Source: Pseudomonas fluorescens
GTDB taxonomy: Bacteria; Pseudomonadota; Gammaproteobacteria; Pseudomonadales; Pseudomonadaceae
Length of the DNA: 64,000 nucleotides
Direction: 5' to 3'
Assembly: GCF_019212185.1 (NCBI RefSeq)
Contig: NZ_CP078138.1
Location: forward strand, 2,400,501-2,464,500
A program made the position numbers and the translations under genes. Of this stretch, positions 51,460 through 59,125 are shown piece after piece. Numbering within the stretch: the stretch's first letter is position 1; every line of letters begins with the position of its first letter. Below the pieces are notes generated by a model that saw only the letters and a program-made list of their open reading frames with translations, did not search any database and had not been told where the DNA came from.

Positions 51460-52527
51460 TTACTGAGAGGTTGCGACCTGTTGCGCCCGTGCTCTCTCTT
51501 CTTTCTTCAATTTATCCAGAACCCAGCGCATCTGAGACAGGGCATTGTCGAAAGCAATCGGTACCTGCTTTGGATTTGGCGTGTGTTGAAGGACGCGGGC
51601 TTGTGCTTCAATCATGACCCGATCTTCCTCGAAGGCCATACGTGCGATGGCGATCATGTCATCGGCAAGTTTCTCGCTGCATCCGGCAAGAGCGTGGCGA
51701 TTAGGCGCCCATGAGAAGAAGTACCGAGAGGTATCGTCATTGGTTGGCGTGATGGCCTGGCATGTCACGTCGTGAGTGATCGGGGCCACACCTTGCGGTT
51801 TTTCACCGTTGAATTGCTCCAGGGTGCCGCGTGGAAAACTGTACGAGTTCATCACCATCACGCCTGGTGCCAGATAATCGTAAGCCGTGAAAATATCCAC
51901 GGTGTCGGAATCAACGACCCCTTTAATGTGATTCGGTGTGGGTTGTGCAGGTAACCAACGTTCGACACGTACTCCGCGATCGAGCCGGCTAACCTTCGGT
52001 CGAACGTGTGCCCAATCTATGCCCATGCCGAAGCTTTCTGGATGGAGGAAATAGAGGTGTGAAAAGTCCAGCAGGTTGTCGTTAACCAACTGATAGTTGG
52101 CTTGATATTCGATGCTGCCTGATCTGAAAATCCAATCTGGATGATCATGACCTACAGCTGGAGGAATAAGCGCGGGATCTGCCTGCTGTGGGTCGCCGAG
52201 CCAGACCCATACCCAACTGTGTTGCTCAATGACAGGGAAGCTACGGACGCATGTTTGCGCAGGAACGGTGTCTTGACCAGGTATCTCGGTGCATTTGCCT
52301 GAACTGTCAAACTTCAGACCGTGGTACATGCAGCGAACGGAGTCGCCTTCTTTTCTCCCTATGGATAACGGCGCCGAGCGATGGCAGCAGCGGTCCTGGA
52401 GGGCGGCGATGGCGCCGTTTTCCATGCGATAGAGCACGATTGGCTCATTGATAATGGTTCGAGCAACCAGCCCGTCAGTCACCTCATAGTTCCACGCTGC
52501 CACATACCAGCAGTTGTGCAAATACAT
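51460..52527 (-). CDS. Rieske non-haem iron oxygenase, VanA-like
   Basis: 355 residues from ATG 52527 (MYLHNCWYVAAWNYEV), the usual VanA-type start; the 34 earlier codons are unrelated. The Rieske 2Fe-2S centre is Cys47-x-His49 and Cys66-x2-His69 ('RCCHRSAPLSIG', 'RCMYHGLKFDSSGKC'). The mononuclear iron site lies in 'LVNDNLLDFSHLYFLHPESF'. VanA enzymes O-demethylate methoxyaromatics, releasing formaldehyde. No VanB-type reductase gene is in the window, so electrons must come from a reductase elsewhere. Confidence 0.88.
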   Translation of the reverse strand: MYLHNCWYVAAWNYEVTDGLVARTIINEPIVLYRMENGAIAALQDRCCHRSAPLSIGRKEGDSVRCMYHGLKFDSSGKCTEIPGQDTVPAQTCVRSFPVIEQHSWVWVWLGDPQQADPALIPPAVGHDHPDWIFRSGSIEYQANYQLVNDNLLDFSHLYFLHPESFGMGIDWAHVRPKVSRLDRGVRVERWLPAQPTPNHIKGVVDSDTVDIFTAYDYLAPGVMVMNSYSFPRGTLEQFNGEKPQGVAPITHDVTCQAITPTNDDTSRYFFSWAPNRHALAGCSEKLADDMIAIARMAFEEDRVMIEAQARVLQHTPNPKQVPIAFDNALSQMRWVLDKLKKEERARAQQVATSQ

Positions 52528-52641
52528 AAATCCTCCGGTGGCTTGTTGTTGTATTTGTATCGTCAGCTTATGGATGAGAGGATTAGTCTTCCATGCCGTA
52601 TAGCATCGTTTTTCGGCTGAATTCATCACATTGGGGGGCGT

Positions 52642-53589
52642 GTGGATCTTCTAGGCGAAGTACTTTTATCTCTTAAGGTAGAGGTGAACTCGGGCGGCAT
52701 CTATGCGCTGGGGGATCCGTGGGGGCTAAGGGTCCCCTGCTTTTCTGCCGCCAGCGCCTTCACGTTGTGTTGCCTGGATGCCCCGCTGTGGTTGATGGTT
52801 GCCGGACAAGCCCCGGTTCGGCTCGAACCGGGCGACTCGGTACTGATATTGCACGGCGCTGCGTATAGGGTGGCCTCGAGCCCTGACGCGGAATGCATCG
52901 ATTTGATGGATTACTGGCACGCGAGAGGATTACCGTTGCTGGTCGCCGGAGAACGGCAGGCGGCTCCTATTTCCGGACTGGAGTTGGGGCAGGGCGAAAA
53001 GGTGGGGCGGATGATGATTCTCGCCTTTTTACTTCAGGCCGCGGACAGCAATCCGTTGTTACGGTCATTGCCCCAGATGATTCACCTGCACGGGAGTGCC
53101 AGCGGCATGTTCCCCTGGATGAATTCAATGCTGGAGTTTCTCGTCAGCGAAGATACGGCCAACCGCGCCGGTTACGTGGCGACTGCTGCACATCTTTCAA
53201 ACTTGATTTTTACAAGTTTTATCCGAGCGCATGCGCTGTCAGTTCCAAGGGAGAGTAGCGGCTGGCTGCAGGGGCTGGCGGATCGACGCATTCGCCAGGC
53301 TCTGGTTTCCATGCATGCGCGCCCCGGTGAGCACTGGACCACCGAGTCACTGGCGGAAGAGGCGGGAATGTCTCGTCATACCTTTGGTCGCCGCTTCACT
53401 CGACTGGTGGGTCAGTCGCCCATCGATTATTTGATAGATCTTCGGATGCAGGTGGCGGCGGAGCATCTGCGCGCCGGCAATCCGGTTGCTCGAGTGGCTG
53501 AAGCCGTGGGGTATCAATCGGAGCGTGCCTTTCGCGAGGTTTTTCGCAGGCGATTTGGAGTACCTCCGTTGCGCTATAGCAAAGCATAG
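52642..53589 (+). CDS. AraC-family regulator with cupin N-terminus
   Basis: 315 residues. The N-terminal ~180 resemble the AraC_binding/Cupin_6 domain ('LMVAGQAPVRLEPGDSVLIL', 'LPQMIHLHGSASGMFPWMNS'). The C-terminal 100 residues hold two HTH motifs: 'TTESLAEEAGMSRHTFGRRF' and 'PVARVAEAVGYQSERAFREV', ending in 'RRRFGVPPLRYSKA'. It is divergent from the Rieske gene across 114 bases, so the Rieske-fdhA pair is the probable target. Confidence 0.92.
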   Translation: MDLLGEVLLSLKVEVNSGGIYALGDPWGLRVPCFSAASAFTLCCLDAPLWLMVAGQAPVRLEPGDSVLILHGAAYRVASSPDAECIDLMDYWHARGLPLLVAGERQAAPISGLELGQGEKVGRMMILAFLLQAADSNPLLRSLPQMIHLHGSASGMFPWMNSMLEFLVSEDTANRAGYVATAAHLSNLIFTSFIRAHALSVPRESSGWLQGLADRRIRQALVSMHARPGEHWTTESLAEEAGMSRHTFGRRFTRLVGQSPIDYLIDLRMQVAAEHLRAGNPVARVAEAVGYQSERAFREVFRRRFGVPPLRYSKA

Positions 53590-53716
53590 CCATCGGTGTT
53601 GAGCAGAGGGCCAACCCTTACGCAACGGTTTGATCGAATGTGTAACATCGGCCTGAATCAGCAGCGCCAACATCAGGCTAGCGCTGCGGATAAGGGCGTT
53701 TGCTCTGCGGCTCCGG

Positions 53717-54538
53717 TTAGTCTGCCTGGCCTAACAGGCCGCCACCGTCGATAACGATTTCGGTACCGGTGATGTAGGAAGACGCTGCAGAGGCGAGGAG
53801 GAGGGCAACCCCCTTGATTTCTGCGGGCTCCGCAACGCGATGCTGCGGGTTTCCCGCCTCCAGCAACCGCCGCATTTCGGGATCGTTGACATGGCCATCT
53901 GCGATATTGGTAGCGAATGCACCCGGGGCAATGGCATTCACCTGAATGTTATACCTGGCCAGCTCCAAAGCGGCTTGACGCATCAAATGGGAGGCGCCGG
54001 CCTTTGCCGGGAAGTAAGACGTGCCTACCCAGGCGGCATTGAGACAGCTTGCAATCGATGTGGTCACCACGATCTTGCCGGAACCCTGGGGTTTCATATG
54101 TCTGGCTGATTCCTGCAGACAGTACAGCACGCCATTCAGATTGATCGCCATGACTCGCTCCCAATTGCTGAGGTCAAGGTTTTCCAGGCTACCGTCCAAA
54201 AGTCGCTGCCCCTCGCGCCCAAGAAAACCAGGACCCGAATCGATCCCTGCATTCGCGAATACCACGTCCAGCCTGCCGTAATGATTGACTGTGTTTTGAA
54301 ATACTTTGGCGACGGACGCCCGGTCGCTGACGTCTACGAGTTCACCACGTACATCAAAGCCGCGGCGAGTGAGCGAAGAGACTGCGTCATCGAGGGAATG
54401 GGCGCTGATGTCCATCAGGGTGACTTGTGCACCATTTTCTGCAAGCGCTTCTGCGCAGGCCAATCCGATACCGCTAGCTCCACCAGTGACTACACAAGCT
54501 CGACCGGATACGTCGAACAAACGTGAGGCTGTACTCAT
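53717..54538 (-). CDS. Short-chain dehydrogenase/reductase
   Basis: 273 residues from ATG 54538 (22 earlier codons unsupported). SDR motifs: 'VVTGGASGIGLACAEALAEN', 'VFANAGIDSGPG' (Asn in the N-x-A-G position shifted to A-N-A-G), catalytic Ser in 'VVTTSIASCLN', and Y-F-P-A-K. 'LMDISA' supports NAD(H). A ~15-residue insert ('GFLGREGQRLLDGSLENLDL') after ANAG is longer than usual. It probably oxidises an alcohol in the catabolic set at 50-62 kb. Confidence 0.88.
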   Translation of the reverse strand: MSTASRLFDVSGRACVVTGGASGIGLACAEALAENGAQVTLMDISAHSLDDAVSSLTRRGFDVRGELVDVSDRASVAKVFQNTVNHYGRLDVVFANAGIDSGPGFLGREGQRLLDGSLENLDLSNWERVMAINLNGVLYCLQESARHMKPQGSGKIVVTTSIASCLNAAWVGTSYFPAKAGASHLMRQAALELARYNIQVNAIAPGAFATNIADGHVNDPEMRRLLEAGNPQHRVAEPAEIKGVALLLASAASSYITGTEIVIDGGGLLGQAD

Positions 54539-54989
54539 CTCAAATCTCGCTGTTTTTGTATTGGATGGATAGTTGTTATTACCGAGAGGCGGGTCATGCA
54601 GCACCTATCGGATGGCGGTTGGATCGACACGCAAGCCGTTTTGCCTTGGGCCACGTGAACTTGGCCGTCTGCTTGCACCGACATGACAACCTGCCTTACT
54701 GCGGCGCTGGAAGGCCAAACAGGAGAGCGCAAGAGCTCTAGCCTGCGATGTTGGACAAGTAAGAAAAGGTGGCGGGCGTGAACAGATGTTCGCGGGTTAG
54801 CCGCACGCCTTGGCAAGAAGGGGGATATTCAAGCAAAGGAGAGTCTATCTTTGGATAGGTGTTCCCGGTTGTGCCAACTCCGTACGTTCGGCTCACAGCG
54901 GCTAACTGGCCGCTGAATAGGACTCAAAAGTCGGGCTTCACCTGCCTGGTCAAAATATGAGCCTTACCGATAATCGGAGAACAATAATA
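54539..54989. promoter_or_regulatory. Divergent intergenic region before the envelope transport genes
   Basis: 451 bases between the SDR gene (minus) and the DUF1302 gene (plus). No gene was recognised. It should hold promoters for both units; GCGGCTAACTGGCCGC (54898-54913) is an imperfect dyad. GGAGAA precedes the DUF1302 start. Confidence 0.45.
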
Positions 54990-56603
54990 ATGGCGATTAA
55001 TAAAGACCGTATGTGTTTCAACGCTGGAAAAAAGGGAGAATTTACATCGACGTCGTTGCCCACCGCTGCGCTTCTGGGCATTGCGTTAGCAACGTTCAGT
55101 ACCAGTTCAGCTGTTCGCGCAGCACAGTTCGAAGTGGGTGAGGTCGACGTTAACTGGACCAATACCCTCAAGTATTCCCTGGGTTCCCGCCTCGGTGAAC
55201 CCAATGATAAAAACCTGGCCAACCCGAACGTAGATGATCCTGATCGAAATTTCGATAAAGGATCATTGATGATGAATCGGTTTGACTGGTTGAGCGAATT
55301 CAATGCGCGTTGGAAAAACTTTGGACTGAGTCTGAGTGGCGCGGCCTGGTATGACAACGTCTACAACCGCAGCAACGATAACAACTCGCCAGCGACATTT
55401 AACCCGTACTCAGTCAGCAACGATCATTTTGCCGACCAGACAGAAAAGTGGGCGGGTAAGAAAATCGAGCTCATGAACGCCTTTATATCCGGTCAGTTTA
55501 CGCCGATGGATGTACCGGTCAGCATGCGTTTAGGCCAACACACGCTGATTTGGGGCGAAAGTCTGTTTTTTACTGATAACGGCATCGCTGCCGGTATGGC
55601 ACCCGTGGATGCTTACAAAGCGTTAAGCGTTCCTAATATTAAAGCGCAGGAAGTGTTCCTGCCGACCAACCAGCTTTCGATGAGTGTGCTGTTATCCGAT
55701 AGTTGGGTAGTCGAAGGCTACTACCAGTTTGAATGGGAAAAAACCCGTATCCCTCCGGCGGGCAGTTATTTGTCGTCAGTTGACCTTTTGGACGAAGGCG
55801 GTGAACGAATCATAGCGGGCCCTGGTGCCTATTTTTATCGTGCTTCTGATAAAGAACCGGACGCTGCGCAATATGGGGTGTCGGTGCGCTGGCGACCAGT
55901 CGACTTGAATCTCGATATTGGCGCTTATGCACTTCGCTATAATGACAAAACTCCCCGTGTCAATACCGTCCCTTCCGGCGGCTTTGATCCGGCAACGGGT
56001 TCGATTGGACAGTACTTTCTCGATTATAAGGAGAAGATTGAACTGTATGGTTTAAGCGCCAACATGTCGTACGGCTCGCTGAACCTTGGAGGGGAGATAT
56101 CTTACCGCGATGGTGTACCGCTTCGGGCAAACGGCAATGTACTTGTCCCGGATGTCCTGGGCAACACACTGCACGCCCAGGTATCGGCAATCTGGGTCGG
56201 AAACGCCGGGCCCGCGTGGGATGGTGTCAGTATCGCCGCAGAGTTGGCAGGACATAAACTGCTTGAGGTCACCAAAAACAAGGAGCAACGTGATACCAGT
56301 TTAGATGATTCGGTTTACGGTATTCGCGGCGTTACCACATTTCAATACTTCCAGGTGATGCCAAGTCTGGATATCGAACTTCCAATTGGTCTTGGCTACA
56401 ACTTTAAAGGTAAGTCTCCGATTTCCGCGGCGTTTAATAATTATGGTAGTAACGAAGGGGGCGATCTCACTGTCGGCGTGGTCGGTACTTACCAGCAGGA
56501 CTGGAAGTTGGGGCTTAATGCGACCCACTTCTTTGGTAGTGAGTCGGGTAATTACTACTCGGGGCGTGATTTCCTGATGGCGTCTGTCAGTCGATCCTTC
56601 TAA
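54990..56603 (+). CDS. DUF1302-family outer-membrane protein
   Basis: 537 residues from ATG 54990 behind TCGGAGAACAATAATA. A signal region (LPTAALLGIALATFSTSSAV then RAAQF) precedes a long beta-rich domain with alternating hydrophobic strands. It ends 'FLMASVSRSF', the terminal aromatic expected of outer-membrane barrels. 'SMRLGQHTLIWGESLFFTDN' is a DUF1302 hallmark. It is first in a four-gene set with DUF1329, YCF48-like and RND genes, repeatedly seen together in pseudomonads near lipid or steroid-type catabolism. It probably forms an outer-membrane path for a hydrophobic compound. Confidence 0.85.
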   Translation: MAINKDRMCFNAGKKGEFTSTSLPTAALLGIALATFSTSSAVRAAQFEVGEVDVNWTNTLKYSLGSRLGEPNDKNLANPNVDDPDRNFDKGSLMMNRFDWLSEFNARWKNFGLSLSGAAWYDNVYNRSNDNNSPATFNPYSVSNDHFADQTEKWAGKKIELMNAFISGQFTPMDVPVSMRLGQHTLIWGESLFFTDNGIAAGMAPVDAYKALSVPNIKAQEVFLPTNQLSMSVLLSDSWVVEGYYQFEWEKTRIPPAGSYLSSVDLLDEGGERIIAGPGAYFYRASDKEPDAAQYGVSVRWRPVDLNLDIGAYALRYNDKTPRVNTVPSGGFDPATGSIGQYFLDYKEKIELYGLSANMSYGSLNLGGEISYRDGVPLRANGNVLVPDVLGNTLHAQVSAIWVGNAGPAWDGVSIAAELAGHKLLEVTKNKEQRDTSLDDSVYGIRGVTTFQYFQVMPSLDIELPIGLGYNFKGKSPISAAFNNYGSNEGGDLTVGVVGTYQQDWKLGLNATHFFGSESGNYYSGRDFLMASVSRSF

Positions 56604-56623
56604 ATGCAATCAGGTATTTTTTC

Positions 56624-57973
56624 ATGAATAATCACAGTGTGAAATTTCTGCTATCGGCTGCGTTTTTCGTAGCGCTTATCAATACTCCTGTTCGAGCCGC
56701 TGTTACCCCTGCGGAGGCGGCGAAATTGAATAGCGAGCTTACGCCGCTTGGTGCCGAGCGATCGGGCAACGCATCAGGTAGTATTCCTGCGTGGTCGGGT
56801 GGTTATAAAGGCATGCCTGCTGGCCACAAGCCGGGCAGTATGAACAGTGATCCTTTTCCAGACGAAAAACCAGTTTTGGTTATTAACAGCAAGAACGCCG
56901 CAGCCTACAAGGATCAACTATCTCAAACGGTGCAGTTGCTGTTACAGCAAAATCCCGAGTGGCGCCTTGATGTATACCCAACGCATCGCACCGCGTCGGC
57001 TCCCGAGGCTTTTTATAACTACACGAAAACCAATGCTGCTACGGCGCAGCTCAGTGGCGATGGTGTGGGTGTCACCCATGCCTACGGTGGTATCCCGTTC
57101 CCATTACCGAAGAATGGTTCAGAAGTTCTTTGGAACCACTTCCTGTCCTGGAAAGGAGTCGGAGTGGAAATGGAGGGTGGAATGTATATGGTCGATAGCA
57201 AGGGGCGTTCTTCGTTGACGGCTGCGTTAAAAATGGACGGCTTCTATCGATATGCGTTACCTGGTGGCGAAAAGGATTTTGATGGGTTCTTTCAATGGCA
57301 TCGATCGTTAACCACCGCTCCGGGTCGCAGTGCAGGTGAGGCATTGATTGGCATTTGGCCGCAAGACTTCACCAGCCAGCAGCCAGGCTCATGGCAATAT
57401 ATGCCGGGTCAGCGCCGGGTTAGAAAGCTACCTAATGTGCAGTTTGATACGCCAAATTTCCTGATGTCCGGCTTGACTCAGTTCGATGAGGCCTATGGGT
57501 TCTTCGGTTCCCCGGAGCAATACGATTGGAAGTTGGTCGGAAAGAAGGAGATGTATATTCCTTATAATACCAACAAGCTTTTTTCCGTTACTCCGGAGGA
57601 GTTGTTGACTCCAAAAGTGCTTAATCCGAATGTCATTCGTTGGGAGCTGCATCGGGTTTGGGAGGTTGAGGCGACGCTTAAGCCTGGCGTTCGAAACGTT
57701 GTGCCCAAGCGCCGTGTCTATATGGACGAGGATACATGGGCCATCGTTATGGCGGACCTTTGGGACTCTCAAAACAAGCTCTATCGCGGTGCGATCAACT
57801 ACCCGGTTGTTAACTATGATCTGCCCGGTGTGGTGATGCGACCTTTTATGTCAATAGACTTTCAACAACAGGCTTATACCTTGGGCGAGTTGGACACCAA
57901 GTACCTTCCGGTCACCCCGAAGCCTCGTTCCTTTTATTCCGCTGAAGCATTGGTACAAGACGCCCTGCGTTAA
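56624..57973 (+). CDS. DUF1329-family periplasmic (LolA-like fold) protein
   Basis: 449 residues. Signal peptide MNNHSVKFLLSAAFFVALIN with cleavage near 'VRAAV', then 'VTPAEAAKLNSELTPLGAER' and 'GSIPAWSGGYKG', diagnostic for DUF1329. Later 'QYMPGQRRVRKLPNVQFDTP' and 'MDEDTWAIVMADLWDSQNKL' match the lipoprotein-carrier-like (LolA/LolB) fold attributed to this family. It starts 20 bases after the DUF1302 gene. Its likely role is carrying a lipophilic molecule across the periplasm between the barrel and the RND pump. Confidence 0.87.
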   Translation: MNNHSVKFLLSAAFFVALINTPVRAAVTPAEAAKLNSELTPLGAERSGNASGSIPAWSGGYKGMPAGHKPGSMNSDPFPDEKPVLVINSKNAAAYKDQLSQTVQLLLQQNPEWRLDVYPTHRTASAPEAFYNYTKTNAATAQLSGDGVGVTHAYGGIPFPLPKNGSEVLWNHFLSWKGVGVEMEGGMYMVDSKGRSSLTAALKMDGFYRYALPGGEKDFDGFFQWHRSLTTAPGRSAGEALIGIWPQDFTSQQPGSWQYMPGQRRVRKLPNVQFDTPNFLMSGLTQFDEAYGFFGSPEQYDWKLVGKKEMYIPYNTNKLFSVTPEELLTPKVLNPNVIRWELHRVWEVEATLKPGVRNVVPKRRVYMDEDTWAIVMADLWDSQNKLYRGAINYPVVNYDLPGVVMRPFMSIDFQQQAYTLGELDTKYLPVTPKPRSFYSAEALVQDALR

Positions 57974-58044
57974 AACCATGGTCCGGGCGACCCACGGTCG
58001 CTCGGACATTACTGAGCGGAGCTATTGCTCAAGGGGGTCATAAG

Positions 58045-59115
58045 ATGGTTTATACGATCGCGCGCGCAGCTCATTGGTTGAGCGCACTGTATCTGGTTGT
58101 CGCTGCATATGGCGCAAGTGCCGAGCAAAGCCGACCCGCTGTGTTGGACCGTCCTGCCCGTGAAGTACTCCAGCCAGCTTCAACGTTTCTTCTGGGCGTG
58201 ACCAAAGCAGGCGAGCGCCTGGTAGCTGTCGGCGAGTCGGGCCGTATCGTCCTCTCAGATGACCAAGGTCAGAGTTGGCGCCAAGCCAAGGTGCCCACCA
58301 GTGTACTGCTTACGGCTGTCGAGTTCGCGGATGCAAACGTTGGCTGGGCAATCGGTCATTCAGGTGTGGTACTTCGCACTGAGGACGCTGGCGAAACCTG
58401 GAGTCGCCAACTGGATGGTGTTCAAGTCGCTCAACTTATCCATGACGCCGCCTCCCGATCAGCGACGGGTGCCCCAGGGATCGCCAAGGGTATTAGCGTC
58501 GATCAAGCTGAGCGGTTGATTAACGATGGCCCGGACAAACCTTTTCTCGCCCTCCATGTTGAGGACAGGCAAAAAGTCACCATCGTAGGGGCCTTCGGCT
58601 ATGCGCTGAGCACCCTGGATGGTGGTAAACACTGGGTCTCTCTGGACAGACAACTCGATAACCCGATGGGCCTGCATTACTACGGTATAGCTAAGACGGA
58701 CCAGGGCCTGTTGCTGGTGGGTGAACAAGGCATTGTTCAGCGTCAGATCACGGCCGAAGAGTTTCACCGTGAGACCCCTTCCGAAGGAACACTGTTTGGC
58801 GTTCTATCTCCTGACAATCACGTCTTTGTGGCTTATGGATTGCGCGGGAAAGTGTTACGCAGCCTGGACGACGGAAAGACTTGGAATAGAGTCAGCACTG
58901 GTATTGAGGCTTCCATTCAAGCGGGGGCGGTACTTCAAGATGGCTCCATTCTGTTAGTGGCGGAAAATGGTCAAATGATCTCCAGCCAGGACCGAGGAAG
59001 CACTTTCAATTTGCTGCCGGTTCGGGGCTTGCCCACTGCTTACGTTCTTCCTGTTTCCGCCAAAAGTTTGATTGCGGTGGGGCCTCTTGGGCCACAAACC
59101 GTCCCTGCGCCGTGA
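58045..59115 (+). CDS. YCF48/BNR-repeat periplasmic protein
   Basis: 356 residues with a signal peptide (LSALYLVVAAYGASAEQ). It has a repeated beta-propeller pattern: 'ILSDDQGQSWRQ'-like Asp-box units recur as 'VLRTEDAGETWSRQ', 'ALSTLDGGKHWVS', 'VLRSLDDGKTWNR' and 'MISSQDRGSTFN'. YCF48 proteins are assembly factors for photosystem II in cyanobacteria; in proteobacteria the homologue accompanies RND/MmpL-like exporters. Here it sits between DUF1329 and RND genes, so a scaffold for the transport complex is inferred. Confidence 0.87.
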   Translation: MVYTIARAAHWLSALYLVVAAYGASAEQSRPAVLDRPAREVLQPASTFLLGVTKAGERLVAVGESGRIVLSDDQGQSWRQAKVPTSVLLTAVEFADANVGWAIGHSGVVLRTEDAGETWSRQLDGVQVAQLIHDAASRSATGAPGIAKGISVDQAERLINDGPDKPFLALHVEDRQKVTIVGAFGYALSTLDGGKHWVSLDRQLDNPMGLHYYGIAKTDQGLLLVGEQGIVQRQITAEEFHRETPSEGTLFGVLSPDNHVFVAYGLRGKVLRSLDDGKTWNRVSTGIEASIQAGAVLQDGSILLVAENGQMISSQDRGSTFNLLPVRGLPTAYVLPVSAKSLIAVGPLGPQTVPAP

Positions 59116-59125
59116 GATTCCAACC

